A stretch of 64,000 nt of DNA. Source: Maritalea myrionectae DSM 19524 (GTDB lineage: Bacteria; Pseudomonadota; Alphaproteobacteria; Rhizobiales; Devosiaceae). The position numbers and the translations under genes were made by a program. Positions 51,236-60,954 of this stretch are shown one piece after another (the stretch's first letter is position 1; each line of letters starts with the position of its first letter). The stretch lies in the NCBI RefSeq assembly GCF_000423365.1, contig NZ_AUHV01000005.1:434001-498000 (forward strand), in the 5' to 3' direction. The notes beneath the pieces are model-generated. The model searched no databases. It had not been told where the DNA came from and saw only the letters and a list, made by a program, of their open reading frames with translations.

Positions 51236-51946
51236 TTAGAGCGTGGCGGCCAGGTCTAGCGACAGGGTTGCCATTTCTTCAAGTGAGCTCTGGCGTGCAT
51301 CCGCATCAATTTCATCGCCGGTGATCAGGCAATCGGTCATGGTGCAGATGGCGATGGCTTTGCGGTTGAACTTGGCGGCGAGCGTGTAAAGCGCTGCGGC
51401 TTCCATCTCCACGGCCAGAATATCGTGGTCGAGCAAAGGCTGGTAACCCTTGGCCCCGCCTTCAACATAGAACACATCTGATGAGACAATGCCGCCAGCG
51501 TGAAATTTCATTTTACGCTCGTCGGCAAGATTGGCGGCTTTGCGCAGCAGATCAAAATCGGCGTGCGGGGCATAATGATAACGGCCAAAGGTGCCTGCAT
51601 TCATGGCGCTGTCGGTGGAGGCGGCAACGCCCAACACCACATCACGCACCTTGACCTTTTCGTTCAGCCCGCCGCAGGTGCCGATGCGGATAAAGTTTTT
51701 GGCGCCGTAAAGATTGATCAGCTCATGCACATAAATGGCCAGGGAGGGTTGGCCCATGCCCGTGGCCTGCACCGAGACTTTTTTGCCTTTGTAGGTGCCG
51801 GTATAGCCGAGGCAATTGCGCACAGAATTGACCAGTTTTGCTTCGTCCAGAAAGGTTTCGGCCACCCATTTGGCGCGCAAGGGATCGCCGGGCAGCAGCA
51901 CGGTTTCGGCATAGGCATCTGTGGGGGCATGGTTATGTGGCGTCAT
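51236..51946 (-). CDS. deoD: Purine-nucleoside phosphorylase (DeoD type)
   Basis: A 236-residue hexameric enzyme that phosphorolyses purine nucleosides to base and ribose-1-phosphate. Motifs are VLLPGDPLRAKWVAETFL near 17, GMGQPSLAIYVHELIN near 63, IRIGTCGGLNEKVKVRDV near 86, VEMEAAALYTLA near 180, and TDCLITGDEIDADARQ near 205. AGGAAAAATC precedes the ATG. Confidence 0.96.
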   Translation of the reverse strand: MTPHNHAPTDAYAETVLLPGDPLRAKWVAETFLDEAKLVNSVRNCLGYTGTYKGKKVSVQATGMGQPSLAIYVHELINLYGAKNFIRIGTCGGLNEKVKVRDVVLGVAASTDSAMNAGTFGRYHYAPHADFDLLRKAANLADERKMKFHAGGIVSSDVFYVEGGAKGYQPLLDHDILAVEMEAAALYTLAAKFNRKAIAICTMTDCLITGDEIDADARQSSLEEMATLSLDLAATL

Positions 51947-52110
51947 GATTTTTCCTGTTGGTCAAAATATCTGCGCATATCTAGCCACTTTTTGCGCCCA
52001 AATTCAACGATGGCGCGCGCGGGCGACTTGACGCGGTTTTGCCGCTGGTGCATTTGAAGGGTCTGGGCTTTAAAAGTGGTTCAAGCCCTGATGAAAGGAT
52101 ATTGCGACAG

Positions 52111-52719
52111 ATGGATAAGTTCACAACATTGACCGGGGTTGCCGCCCCATTGCCGTTGATCAATATCGATACCGATATGATTATCCCGAAACAATATCTC
52201 AAAACCATCAAGCGCACGGGCCTTGGCGTGGCTGCCTTTGCTGAAATGCGCTATGAAGAAGATGGCAAAACCGAAAAGCCGGATTTTGTGCTGAACAAGC
52301 CAGCTTATCGCAATGCGTCCATTCTGGTCGCGGGCGACAATTTTGGCTGTGGTTCCAGCCGTGAGCACGCCCCATGGGCGCTGAAAGATTTTGGTATTCG
52401 CTGCGTGATTTCCACCAGCTTTGCTGACATTTTTTACAATAACTGCTTTAAAAACGGCATTTTGCCAATCGTGGTGACTGAAGAGCAGTTGAAAGAATTG
52501 CTGGATGATGCGTCTCGCGGGTCGAATGCGACGTTGACCGTGGATCTGGAAGCGCAAACCATTCAGGGCCCTGATGGGGGTACGGTTGAGTTTGATATTG
52601 ACCCGTCGCGCAAAAATGCATTGCTGCAAGGTTTGGACGATGTGGGCCTGACCATGGAAAAAGGCGAAGCGATCTCAACATTTGAAGATAAAGTGGCTGA
52701 AGATCGGCCTTGGATCTAG
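52111..52719 (+). CDS. leuD: 3-isopropylmalate dehydratase small subunit
   Basis: A 202-residue partner of LeuC. The swivel domain is recognisable by [40 protein letters not shown] and [22 protein letters not shown] 52111 gives the family length; the longer frame from 52039 adds 24 residues with no homology. It is separated from leuC by 4.5 kb of unrelated genes. The RidA gene follows 3 bases after its stop, in the same operon. Confidence 0.96.
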   Translation: MDKFTTLTGVAAPLPLINIDTDMIIPKQYLKTIKRTGLGVAAFAEMRYEEDGKTEKPDFVLNKPAYRNASILVAGDNFGCGSSREHAPWALKDFGIRCVISTSFADIFYNNCFKNGILPIVVTEEQLKELLDDASRGSNATLTVDLEAQTIQGPDGGTVEFDIDPSRKNALLQGLDDVGLTMEKGEAISTFEDKVAEDRPWI

Positions 52720-52722
52720 TCG

Positions 52723-53118
52723 ATGGGCATCAAGCGCATTTCCACAGGATCGCCTTTTGAGAAAAAGGCGGGATATTCCCGCGCGATTGTGGATGGTGAT
52801 ATGGTCTATGTGGCCGGCACCACCGGCTACGACTATGAAACCATGCAGATGCCGGACGATGTGCAGGTGCAGGCCGACAATTGCCTTTTGACCATTGAAA
52901 AAGCGTTGAAAGAGGCGGGCGCATCGCTCAAGGATGTGGTGCGCGCGCATTATTACATCACCGATGCCAATGATGCGGAAAAAGTGTTCGAGATCACCGG
53001 CAAATATTTTGCCGAGGTCCGGCCCGCGGCCACCATGGTGGTGTGTGGTTTGATCAAGCCTGAAATGAAGGTGGAAATTGAAGTCACCGCGCGCATTGGG
53101 GCAGGCGATAGCGCTTGA
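52723..53118 (+). CDS. RidA-family protein
   Basis: A 131-residue YjgF/YER057c/UK114-type protein. The segments GAKAGYSRAIVDGDMVYVAGTT-like (KKAGYSRAIVDGDMVYVAG), ALKEAGASLKDVVRAHYYIT and PAATMVVCGLIKPEMKVEIE-type ending are diagnostic. RidA hydrolyses reactive enamine/imine intermediates from PLP enzymes. Placement right after leuD suits protection of branched-chain amino-acid enzymes. This member keeps ITA-type C-terminal residues (EVTARIG) and may differ in the arginine that defines canonical RidA. Confidence 0.88.
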   Translation: MGIKRISTGSPFEKKAGYSRAIVDGDMVYVAGTTGYDYETMQMPDDVQVQADNCLLTIEKALKEAGASLKDVVRAHYYITDANDAEKVFEITGKYFAEVRPAATMVVCGLIKPEMKVEIEVTARIGAGDSA

Positions 53119-53174
53119 CCTTTCCCTAAGTGGAAGCGGTTTTATGATCACGCCATAGTTTGGGGTGATCATTT

Positions 53175-53585
53175 ATGTTTTCCTTTTCAAAAGACGCGAT
53201 CCTCTTTGGTGTCGCTGTCATGCTGGCCTTTCTGGTCGCATTACACCTGATTTTTCCGCATTATCCGCTGCAGGTGGCCGCCGGGGCTTTGATGCTGATC
53301 GGGCTGGTCTATCCCATTTTACTGCTCGGCCATCATCACAGTGCCCAGCAACAGCGTGATGAAGTTTTGGCCGCATTGGTGACCTATGGGTTGGCGGTGG
53401 TTGGGTTGGCGATCTGGCCCTGGGCCGTGCCCATCGGGTTGGCGGCGCATGCGGTTTGGGATTTTATCAAACATAATACGGGTCGCGGGGCGAAAGTGGT
53501 GAGCTGGTATCCGCCCATGTGCATCGTGGTAGATTTGCTGGCCGCGGCCTATGTGATTGTGTTGCTGCTCGCCGGCTGGATTTAG
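53175..53585 (+). CDS. Small membrane protein of unknown function
   Basis: A 136-residue protein with about four helices (AILFGVAVMLAFLVALHLIF, QVAAGALMLIGLVYPILLLG, LVTYGLAVVGLAIWPWAVP, IVVDLLAAAYVIVLLLAGW). A HHHS cluster after helix 2 and AHAVWDFIKHNT before the last helix could bind metal. I recognise no family. GGGGTGATC precedes ATG 53175. Confidence 0.7.
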   Translation: MFSFSKDAILFGVAVMLAFLVALHLIFPHYPLQVAAGALMLIGLVYPILLLGHHHSAQQQRDEVLAALVTYGLAVVGLAIWPWAVPIGLAAHAVWDFIKHNTGRGAKVVSWYPPMCIVVDLLAAAYVIVLLLAGWI

Positions 53586-53631
53586 CCTGCGGCGAAACAA
53601 GCACTGGTCACCTGCGTGTCGGTCAGCTATA

Positions 53632-53655
53632 CCTCCATACGTTAGCGTATGGTGG
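53632..53655 (+). other. RNA hairpin that partly covers the ribosome site of the next gene
   Basis: CC-T-CCATACG (53632-53641) and CGTATGG-T-GG (53646-53655) form a 7-bp stem plus 2 bp beyond a T-T mismatch, with a TTAG loop. The right arm contains the first bases of GGAGAGAG, the ribosome site of the gene starting at 53664. Confidence 0.4.
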
Positions 53656-53663
53656 AGAGAGTT

Positions 53664-54095
53664 ATGCTTTATGTGTTTGCTGGGTTGGCCGATTTGATTT
53701 TGTCCCTGTTGCATGTGCTGGTGATTGTGGTGGGCGGCGACGCCTATATCTTTTTGCGCGCTGGTAGAGTGATGGCGGCGGCGGATGTGGCCGGAGACAT
53801 CTGGCCTGCGCTTTTGACCTTGGCGATTGCCACCGTGTTTCTGATCTGGAGCCTGATTTGTTTTTGGGCGGCGTTCAAGGATCGGTTTGGCAAGATGGTG
53901 CGGGTGCTGGTGGGGTTGATCGGGGCGGTTTTTGTGCTGCGCGGGTCAGCGCTATTCTTTCAGTTTTTCGGGCTCACCTTGTTTTCCGATGGTGAAAGCC
54001 CGGTTTTCCGCGACTTTGCCTTTTCGTCCTTGGCGTTGGTGATTGGCGCCCTGCATCTTTATGCCGTCTATCGCAATCAGAGGCTGCGGCGTTGA
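53664..54095 (+). CDS. Small membrane protein of unknown function
   Basis: A 143-residue protein with four helices (YVFAGLADLILSLLHVLVIV, LLTLAIATVFLIWSLICFWAA-type, MVRVLVGLIGAVFVLRGSAL, and FSSLALVIGALHLYAVYR). No family recognised. GGAGAGAG lies before ATG 53664; ATG 53649 is inside the hairpin and less likely. It shares strand and membrane character with the 53175 gene, but a 78-base gap separates them. Confidence 0.65.
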   Translation: MLYVFAGLADLILSLLHVLVIVVGGDAYIFLRAGRVMAAADVAGDIWPALLTLAIATVFLIWSLICFWAAFKDRFGKMVRVLVGLIGAVFVLRGSALFFQFFGLTLFSDGESPVFRDFAFSSLALVIGALHLYAVYRNQRLRR

Positions 54096-54199
54096 TCCAT
54101 AAGAGCTGAGCAGAACGCATTCTGGCGGCAACGCCTTGCCATTTGCGCCGGAGAGCGCTAGCAAAGCGGCAGTTTCTAATTCAAATTCAGGATGTGACT

Positions 54200-55294
54200 A
54201 TGGCACAAAATCATCTTTTGCTGTTGCCCGGCGATGGAATTGGCACTGAAATTATGGCTGAGGTGGAAAAGCTTATTGCGCACCTGAAAGAAAAAGGCCT
54301 TGCCGATTTTTCTTTTGATACCGGTCTTGTTGGCGGCTCTGCCTATGATGCCCACGGCCAGGCCATTTCCGAAGAGGATATGGACAAGGCGCTGAAGGCC
54401 GATGCGGTGATTTTCGGCGCAGTGGGCGGCCCGAAATGGGACGATGTGCCTTATGAGGTGCGCCCGGAAGCTGGCCTGTTGCGTCTGCGTAAAGATCTGG
54501 GTCTGTTTGCCAATCTGCGCCCGGCCATTTGCTATAGCGCCTTGGCTGATGCCTCTTCATTGAAAAAAGAGTTGGTGGAAGGCCTCGATATTTTGATCGT
54601 GCGCGAGCTGACGGGCGGTGTGTATTTCGGTGAGCCGAAAGAGATTATTGATCTGGGTGATGGCCAAAAACGCGGCATTGATACCCAAGTTTATGACACC
54701 TATGAAATCGACCGAATTGCCCGCGTGGCGTTTGATTTGGCCCGTACTCGTGACAAGCGTGTTCATTCTTCTGAAAAACGTAATGTGATGAAATCCGGCG
54801 TGTTGTGGCACGAGGTGGTGACCGAGGTGCACAAAGATTATGCCGATGTGCAGCTTGATCATATTCTCGCGGACAATTGCGCCATGCAATTGGTGCGGAA
54901 CCCGAAGCAGTTCGATGTGATCGTCACAGACAATTTGTTCGGCGATATCTTGTCAGATTCGGCGGCGATGTTGACCGGCTCTTTGGGCATGTTGCCTTCA
55001 GCCTCATTGGGTGCGCCAGACGCGAACACCGGCAAACGCAAGGCGCTTTATGAACCGGTACACGGCTCTGCACCTGATATTGCGGGCCAAGGCATGGCCA
55101 ACCCGATTGCGATGCTGGCCAGCTTTGCGATGGCCTTGCGCTATTCCTTTGAAATGATCGAACTGGCTGACAAGCTGGAAGGTGCAATCTCTGCTGTGCT
55201 GGATGAAGGCTTGCGCACGGGCGATATTATGCAAGAGGGCTGCAAAAAGGTCTCCACTGCAGAAATGGGCGACGCGATCATCGCCAAAATATAA
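54200..55294 (+). CDS. leuB: 3-isopropylmalate dehydrogenase
   Basis: A 364-residue NAD-dependent oxidative decarboxylase that converts 3-isopropylmalate to 2-oxoisocaproate. Visible motifs are [48 protein letters not shown], and the signature [20 protein letters not shown], then [22 protein letters not shown] 54200 was chosen with AGGA upstream. Third leu gene of the window. Confidence 0.97.
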   Translation: MAQNHLLLLPGDGIGTEIMAEVEKLIAHLKEKGLADFSFDTGLVGGSAYDAHGQAISEEDMDKALKADAVIFGAVGGPKWDDVPYEVRPEAGLLRLRKDLGLFANLRPAICYSALADASSLKKELVEGLDILIVRELTGGVYFGEPKEIIDLGDGQKRGIDTQVYDTYEIDRIARVAFDLARTRDKRVHSSEKRNVMKSGVLWHEVVTEVHKDYADVQLDHILADNCAMQLVRNPKQFDVIVTDNLFGDILSDSAAMLTGSLGMLPSASLGAPDANTGKRKALYEPVHGSAPDIAGQGMANPIAMLASFAMALRYSFEMIELADKLEGAISAVLDEGLRTGDIMQEGCKKVSTAEMGDAIIAKI

Positions 55295-55637
55295 TTTCGA
55301 CTTTGTCGGAACAATATGCCTCGCGCTGCGTTATTGGCGCGAGGTAAATGGGCAAAATAATATTTCGGCAAGCTTTGTTGACTAATCTTCGCAATGCGAT
55401 ACAACAACGGCGCTTGTTTAATTAACTCGGCTAACGCGACAATCATGATGCAGTTGATGCACACAACGATGATGACTGTGAAAACCATGTCTCTTTCCAG
55501 AGACGTGGCGCTTGGCGTTGGCAAGAAGGCCGAGAAGAAAACCACCGAAATCCGCTAAGCTTTCCCTGCGCGCCCCCGCCAGGGGGACAATAGGCTAGAT
55601 AAAGTCAAAAGCGGGGGTGAGACAAGGAATAATCATT
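55295..55637. other. Intergenic region between leuB and asd
   Basis: A 343-base gap. It holds the leuB terminator hairpin (55319-55344), a possible 37-codon frame at 55445-55558 (starting MMQLMHTTMM, ending KKTTEIR) without a ribosome site, and a distant inverted repeat CCCCCGC (55573-55579)/GCGGGGG (55611-55617) just before asd. Nothing else was seen. Confidence 0.5.
55319..55344 (+). terminator. Hairpin downstream of leuB
   Basis: CCTCGCGC and GCGCGAGG form a perfect 8-bp stem with a 10-base loop. No clear U tract follows, so it may be a processing or factor-dependent site. Confidence 0.5.
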
Positions 55638-56669
55638 ATGGGTTATAAGGTTGCAATCGTAGGCGCGACGGGCAATGTCGGACAAGAAATGTTGGGCATT
55701 TTGGCCGAGCGCGGTTTTCCGGCCGATGAAGTTTATGCATTGGCTTCGTCCCGCTCCATAGGGCGTGAAGTTTCATTTGGCGACAAAACGCTGAAATGCC
55801 GGGACCTTGAAACATTTGATTTCACAGGCGTCGACTTTTGCTTGATGTCCGCCGGGTCTGAAATTTCGACCAAATGGGCGGAAAAAATCGGCAAGACCGG
55901 CTGTATTGTGATCGATAACTCATCTTGCTGGCGCTACCACCAAGATGTGCCGTTGATCGTGCCTGAAGTGAACCCGCACCATCTTGAAGAATATATGGCG
56001 CAAAAAGAGCGCATGAACATTATCGCCAACCCGAACTGCTCGACTGCGCAGTTGGTTGTGGCGCTGAAGCCGTTGCACGATCATGCGAAAATCAAACGGA
56101 TTGTGGTGTCGACCTATCAGTCTGTTTCTGGCTCTGGCAAAGAGGCTATGGATGAGCTTTGGAACCAGACAAAAGGCATTTTTGTCACCGATATTCCTGA
56201 GCCATCTGTCTATCCAAAGCAGATCGCGTTCAACGTGATCCCACACATTGATGTGTTTATGGAAGATGGATACACGAAGGAAGAGTGGAAGGTTTTGGCC
56301 GAGACCAAAAAGATGCTCGACCCGAAAATCAAAGTGACATGCACAGCGGTGCGTGTGCCTGTGTTTATCAGCCATGCGGAAGCCGTGAACATTGAATTTG
56401 AAAATGAAATTTCGCCTGATGAAGCGCGCGATATTTTGCGTGCAGCACCGGGCATTATGGTGATCGACAAGCGCGAAGATGGCGGCTACGTGACGCCAAT
56501 TGATGCGGCTGGCGAAGATGCGACGTTTGTTTCGCGCATTCGCGAAGATGCCACCGTTGAGAACGGCTTGAACATGTGGGTGGTTGCCGACAATCTGCGT
56601 AAAGGCGCGGCGCTCAACACGGTTCAGATTGCTGAAGCGATCATCAATCGCGGCTTGTTGAACAAATAA
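55638..56669 (+). CDS. asd: Aspartate-semialdehyde dehydrogenase
   Basis: A 343-residue NADPH enzyme that reduces aspartyl phosphate in Lys/Met/Thr and cell-wall diaminopimelate synthesis. VAIVGATGNVGQEMLGIL is the nucleotide site, NPNCSTAQLVVAL carries the catalytic Cys (near 134), and SVSGSGKEAMDELW and VPVFISHAEAVNIEFE follow. ATG 55638 has AAGGA upstream. A strong terminator follows the gene. Confidence 0.96.
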   Translation: MGYKVAIVGATGNVGQEMLGILAERGFPADEVYALASSRSIGREVSFGDKTLKCRDLETFDFTGVDFCLMSAGSEISTKWAEKIGKTGCIVIDNSSCWRYHQDVPLIVPEVNPHHLEEYMAQKERMNIIANPNCSTAQLVVALKPLHDHAKIKRIVVSTYQSVSGSGKEAMDELWNQTKGIFVTDIPEPSVYPKQIAFNVIPHIDVFMEDGYTKEEWKVLAETKKMLDPKIKVTCTAVRVPVFISHAEAVNIEFENEISPDEARDILRAAPGIMVIDKREDGGYVTPIDAAGEDATFVSRIREDATVENGLNMWVVADNLRKGAALNTVQIAEAIINRGLLNK

Positions 56670-56702
56670 GCATATTTCGCCGACAAGTTTTGTTATGATG
56701 AG

Positions 56703-56731
56703 CACCCGCTGGCATGGCCAGCGGGTGTTTT
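56703..56731 (+). terminator. Terminator of asd
   Basis: CACCCGCTGGC and GCCAGCGGGTG form a perfect 11-bp stem with an ATG loop, followed by TTTTGTTT. Confidence 0.92.
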
Positions 56732-56746
56732 GTTTGAGGCGGTAAG

Positions 56747-57196
56747 ATGGTCGACCAACACATCCAAATTCGTGCAGCAACGGAAAAAGATCTGCCACGT
56801 TTGGTGGAGATCTTTCGCGCTTCCCGGCAAAGGCTGTTGCCGTTCTTGCCCATTCTTTATTCCCGTGAACAGGATTTTGCGCATCTCAAAGACTTGTTGA
56901 ACCGTGGTGAGGTGCGGTTGGGCCTGTCGGGTCAGCAGGTTGCGGGGTTTTTAGTGCGAATTGATCATTGGGTGGCGCATCTGTACGTACATCCCGACTT
57001 AATCGCTCAAGGGGTGGGTAAAGCGCTATTGGATGATGCCAAATCGCGCGCGCGTCGCCTTGAGCTTTGGTGCTTTGAGGCCAATTTGCGCGCGCGCCAG
57101 TTTTATGAACAGCAAGGCTTTGATCTGGTGCGCACCACGGAGGGTGAAAATGATGAAGGCCTGCCTGATCGGCTTTATCGCTGGGTGCGCGATTAG
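56747..57196 (+). CDS. GNAT-family N-acetyltransferase
   Basis: A 149-residue acyltransferase. QIRAATEKDLPRLVEIFRAS, then HLYVHPDLIAQGVGKALLDD (acetyl-CoA loop) and NLRARQFYEQQGFDLVRTT define the fold. Substrate unknown. GGCGG precedes ATG 56747. Its stop overlaps the end of the convergent carbonic anhydrase gene by 4 bases. Confidence 0.85.
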   Translation: MVDQHIQIRAATEKDLPRLVEIFRASRQRLLPFLPILYSREQDFAHLKDLLNRGEVRLGLSGQQVAGFLVRIDHWVAHLYVHPDLIAQGVGKALLDDAKSRARRLELWCFEANLRARQFYEQQGFDLVRTTEGENDEGLPDRLYRWVRD

Positions 57197-57837
57197 CTCT
57201 CCGCGCGCGTAAAGTCGCCCGTTTCGCCGTTCATCACCCAAAGCTCCGCCGTTGAGATATCAAACCATGCGCCGTGCAGATTGAGGCTGCCATCCTTTTC
57301 CATTTCTGAAATGTAAGGGAAGTCACGCAAATTATGGACCGATTTGCGAATGGACACACGCTCGAGCGCGTTTTGGCGTTCGGCGGGTGTCATTACGCTC
57401 TCTGTTGCCGCCACCTGTTCGGCGACCGGTGCCAGAAGGCTCATCCATTTGCCAATAAAGTCACCCTCATCAAGCTTGCTGCCGTCATTTGAAAGCGCAG
57501 CTTGAATGCCGCCACAGCGGCCGTGGCCCATCACGACAATGTCTTTAACGCCCAGGCCTTTAACGGCAAATTCAATGGCTGCGGATGTGGAGTGGTGGTT
57601 GCCATCTGGTGCATAGGGCGGCACCAGATTGGCGACGTTGCGCACCACAAACAATTCACCCGGACCAGCGGAAAAAATGGTTTCTGGCGCGGCGCGGCTG
57701 TCGCAGCAGGCGATAATCAAAACTGAAGGGTTTTGCCCCTTTTCAGCAAGTTCCTTATATCTTGCGCGTTCAGTTTCCAGTGCGGAAGATGTGAACTCTT
57801 TGTACCCTTGGATGAGTCGATCTGGAAAATTTGCCAT
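57193..57837 (-). CDS. Beta-carbonic anhydrase
   Basis: A 214-residue zinc enzyme interconverting CO2 and bicarbonate. Zinc ligands are the second Cys of IIACCDSRAAPETIF (near residue 45) with its Asp-Arg pair, and His and Cys in VVMGHGRCGGIQAAL (near 104-107). NVANLVPPY and EFAVKGLGVKDIVV flank these. Length and motifs are standard. Its location after asd matches several Hyphomicrobiales genomes. Confidence 0.95.
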   Translation of the reverse strand: MANFPDRLIQGYKEFTSSALETERARYKELAEKGQNPSVLIIACCDSRAAPETIFSAGPGELFVVRNVANLVPPYAPDGNHHSTSAAIEFAVKGLGVKDIVVMGHGRCGGIQAALSNDGSKLDEGDFIGKWMSLLAPVAEQVAATESVMTPAERQNALERVSIRKSVHNLRDFPYISEMEKDGSLNLHGAWFDISTAELWVMNGETGDFTRAES

Positions 57838-57983
57838 CAGTCTCTTTGATTTGTTTGCACTTCTGATAATTTATTGATCGCCTGGATGCAGGCAAGGTCA
57901 AAAAAACATAAACAGTATGTTTCTACCACTATATTTATGGTCTGTGTTTATTTGCATGCCGTTTTAAGAAGGAATTGGAATAA

Positions 57984-58193
57984 ATGGACATCTATCGTTT
58001 CTTGTCTGCAGATGATGATTCAAGCTTTTGTCACAAAGTAACTAAGGCCCTGACGGAGGGGTGGGTGCTCTATGGTGAGCCTAAATATTGTTTCGATCCG
58101 GACGCAGGCAAAATGCGGTGCGGCCAAGCGGTGATCAAGCAGGTCGCGGATCAGCCTTATGATCCAGATCGGAAATTAACCGATTATGAGTAA
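57984..58193 (+). CDS. DUF1737 protein
   Basis: A 69-residue protein. YRFLSADDDSSFCHKVTKAL and GWVLYGEPKYCFDPDAGKMR are typical of DUF1737, a small family of unknown function. GAAGGAATTGG precedes the ATG. Confidence 0.85.
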   Translation: MDIYRFLSADDDSSFCHKVTKALTEGWVLYGEPKYCFDPDAGKMRCGQAVIKQVADQPYDPDRKLTDYE

Positions 58194-58366
58194 CTGATCG
58201 GTCAAATGAGACTTGATTTACGCTTTACCTATAGGTAAGCGTTGGTATCCGACTTAAGGTGGATATGGTTTTCTTTGACGAATTGACGGCCAAAGGGTAA
58301 TCATTGACCACACTCGACCAATGGCCGTTTGCGCGGCGAGGGCAAATAGAAGAGGCAATTGACGCC
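58194..58366. other. Upstream region of the sdh operon
   Basis: About 170 bases, part of which could encode an N-terminal extension of sdhC from TTG 58304. TTTACCTATAGGTAAG at 58222-58237 is a short palindrome (TTACCTATAGGTAA) that may be an operator for the operon. No gene was seen. Confidence 0.4.
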
Positions 58367-58741
58367 ATGGCTGAACCCAATCGACCCTTATCTCCACATA
58401 TTTTGATCTATAAAGAAGAAGTCACCATGGTGATGTCGATCGTGCATCGCATTACTGGTGTTGGTTTGACTGTTGGCACAGCCCTTGTGGTGTGGTGGTT
58501 GGCAGCGGCCGCGATTGGCGACGGCGCCTTTGGCGTCGCGCAGGGCTTTTTCGGCCATTGGTTCGGCAAATTGATCCTGATTGGATATACGTGGGCCTTG
58601 TTCCACCACATGCTGGGCGGTTTGCGCCACTTCGTTTGGGATCTTGGCAAGGGCTACGGGCCTGAGCGATACACCATGGCGTGGGCAACCCTTGGTGGAT
58701 CTGTCATTCTCACGGGCATTGTCTGGCTGTTTTTGATTTAG
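58367..58741 (+). CDS. sdhC: Succinate dehydrogenase cytochrome b556 subunit
   Basis: A 124-residue membrane anchor of complex II with three helices. The start MAEPNRPLSPHILIYKEEV matches the family, and MVMSIVHRITGVGLTVG holds the conserved Ser and Arg at the quinone site. HHMLGGLRHFVWDLG carries the haem-ligand His. ATG 58367 is chosen over TTG 58304 because the conserved start begins there. Confidence 0.94.
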   Translation: MAEPNRPLSPHILIYKEEVTMVMSIVHRITGVGLTVGTALVVWWLAAAAIGDGAFGVAQGFFGHWFGKLILIGYTWALFHHMLGGLRHFVWDLGKGYGPERYTMAWATLGGSVILTGIVWLFLI

Positions 58742-58759
58742 CGCTTTGGGGGGCTAGAA

Positions 58760-59140
58760 ATGAGTTTTCGTACACCTTTATCTCGGGTGACTGGGCTTGG
58801 GTCCGCCAAGAGCGGCACTGAGCATTTTTGGAATCAGCGCCTAACGGCGTTGGCCAATGTGCCGCTGATGCTTTTTTCCGTTTGGTTGGTGATCAGCCTT
58901 GTTGGTGCCGATCGGGCGCAGATGGTGGCCACGTTCGCCAATCCGTTTATCACTGGCTTTGCCATTCTCGCCATTGTCTCCGCATCTATTCATATGCGTT
59001 TGGGGCTGCAAGTGGTGATCGAAGATTATGTGCACACTGAAAGCACCAAATGGCTGCTGTTGATGCTCAACAGTTTCTTTGCGTTTGGCGTGGCGATTAT
59101 CGCCACCGTGTCACTGTTGAAATTGAGTTTTGGAGGTTAG
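58760..59140 (+). CDS. sdhD: Succinate dehydrogenase hydrophobic anchor subunit
   Basis: A 126-residue subunit with three helices. [19 protein letters not shown] near residue 14 is the typical N-terminal segment, and [17 protein letters not shown] holds the haem-ligand His and quinone-site Asp-Tyr pair. GGGGG precedes ATG 58760. It overlaps no gene; sdhA starts 7 bases after its stop. Confidence 0.93.
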   Translation: MSFRTPLSRVTGLGSAKSGTEHFWNQRLTALANVPLMLFSVWLVISLVGADRAQMVATFANPFITGFAILAIVSASIHMRLGLQVVIEDYVHTESTKWLLLMLNSFFAFGVAIIATVSLLKLSFGG

Positions 59141-59147
59141 GCCCGCA

Positions 59148-60953
59148 ATGGCAAAGCATGGCGATTATGAAGTTATCGACCACGAATTTGACGTGGTTGT
59201 TGTTGGTGCTGGCGGCGCGGGCTTGCGGGCAACGCTTGGCATGGCTGAGCAGGGTTTGCGCACGGCGTGTATTTCAAAAGTGTTTCCCACGCGGTCGCAC
59301 ACAGTTGCGGCGCAGGGCGGCATTGCCGCATCCTTGGGCAATATGGGCCCGGATAGCTGGCAGTGGCATATGTATGACACAGTCAAAGGCTCTGATTGGC
59401 TGGGCGACAATGACGCGATGGAATATCTAGCACGTGAAGCGCCAAAGGCCGTTTATGAGCTAGAGCATTATGGCGTGCCATTTTCACGCACCGAAGAGGG
59501 CAAGATTTATCAGCGTCCATTTGGTGGGCATATGCAAAATTTCGGCGAAGGCCCACCAGTGCAGCGCACATGCGCGGCGGCTGACCGGACAGGTCACGCG
59601 ATTTTGCATACGCTTTATGGCCAATCCTTGCGCAACAATGCGCAGTTTTTCATTGAATATTTCGCCACCGATCTGTTGATGAGCGAAGATGGCGAGTGTC
59701 AGGGCGTGATCGCCTGGAAATTGGACGATGGCACCATTCACCGTTTCCGCGCCAAGCAAACCGTGTTGGCGACGGGCGGTTATGGCCGTGCCTATTTCTC
59801 TGCGACGTCTGCTCACACTTGTACGGGTGATGGCGGCGGCATGGTGGCCCGTGCGGGCTTGCCGTTGCAGGATATGGAGTTTGTGCAGTTCCACCCCACA
59901 GGCATTTATGGCGCAGGTGTGTTGATCACCGAGGGTGCGCGCGGTGAGGGTGGTTATCTGACCAACTCAGAAGGCGAACGCTTTATGGAGCGCTACGCGC
60001 CAAACGCCAAAGATCTGGCGTCGCGCGATGTGGTTTCACGCTGCATGACTATGGAAATTCGTGAAGGCCGCGGTGTTGGCCCGAACAAGGACCATATTTT
60101 CTTGCACCTTGATCACCTTGATCCAGATGTGCTGGCCGAGCGCTTGCCGGGCATCACCGAAAGCGCGAAAGTGTTTGCGGGCGTCGATTTGACCCGTGAG
60201 CCGATCCCTGTGATCCCAACCGTTCACTACAATATGGGCGGTGTGCCGACCAATTATTGGGGTGAGGTGCTTAACCCAACCGAAGACAATCCAGATGCAA
60301 TCGTACCCGGCCTGATGGCTGTGGGCGAGGCAGGCTGTGCTTCTGTGCACGGGGCCAACCGCTTGGGTTCAAACTCACTTATCGATTTGGTGGTGTTTGG
60401 CCGGGCAGCTGCTATTCGTGCGGGCAAAGTGGTGGATAAAGAAGCCGCTGTACCTGACGTGAATGAAGCCAGCTTTGAAAAGGCTATGGCACGCTTTGAT
60501 CGGTTGCGTCATGCGGATGGATCGATTTCGACCGCACAATTGCGTGACAAGATGCAACGGGCAATGCAGGAAGATGCGGCCGTGTTCCGCACCGAAGAGA
60601 CATTGCAATCAGGCGTCAAGCGCATGACCGAGATTTGGGGTGAGATGGCCGACGTCAAGGTGCATGACCGCTCTATGATCTGGAACACAGATTTGGTGGA
60701 AACACTTGAGCTTGAAAACCTGATGGCCAACGCGATGACCACTGTTGTTTCAGCCGAGGCCCGCAAGGAAAGCCGGGGCGCGCATGCGCGGGAAGATTAT
60801 CCTGATCGTGACGACAAGAACTGGCGTCAGCACTCGATTTCCCGCCTGTCTGAAGATGGTAAGGTCGAATTGTCTTTGCGCGAAGTCCATGTGGACCCGA
60901 TCTCTGAAGAAGTGGATTTGGCAAAGATCGCACCGAAAGCGCGGGTTTACTAA
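59148..60953 (+). CDS. sdhA: Succinate dehydrogenase flavoprotein subunit
   Basis: A 601-residue subunit that oxidises succinate to fumarate. [20 protein letters not shown] is the FAD-binding fold; [19 protein letters not shown] contains the His that binds FAD covalently; [20 protein letters not shown] and [18 protein letters not shown] follow, with the C-terminal WRQHSISRL-type region. ATG 59148 is favoured over TTG 59130. The SdhAF4-like protein at 31.6 kb probably assists its assembly. Confidence 0.97.
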   Translation: MAKHGDYEVIDHEFDVVVVGAGGAGLRATLGMAEQGLRTACISKVFPTRSHTVAAQGGIAASLGNMGPDSWQWHMYDTVKGSDWLGDNDAMEYLAREAPKAVYELEHYGVPFSRTEEGKIYQRPFGGHMQNFGEGPPVQRTCAAADRTGHAILHTLYGQSLRNNAQFFIEYFATDLLMSEDGECQGVIAWKLDDGTIHRFRAKQTVLATGGYGRAYFSATSAHTCTGDGGGMVARAGLPLQDMEFVQFHPTGIYGAGVLITEGARGEGGYLTNSEGERFMERYAPNAKDLASRDVVSRCMTMEIREGRGVGPNKDHIFLHLDHLDPDVLAERLPGITESAKVFAGVDLTREPIPVIPTVHYNMGGVPTNYWGEVLNPTEDNPDAIVPGLMAVGEAGCASVHGANRLGSNSLIDLVVFGRAAAIRAGKVVDKEAAVPDVNEASFEKAMARFDRLRHADGSISTAQLRDKMQRAMQEDAAVFRTEETLQSGVKRMTEIWGEMADVKVHDRSMIWNTDLVETLELENLMANAMTTVVSAEARKESRGAHAREDYPDRDDKNWRQHSISRLSEDGKVELSLREVHVDPISEEVDLAKIAPKARVY

Positions 60954-60954
60954 A

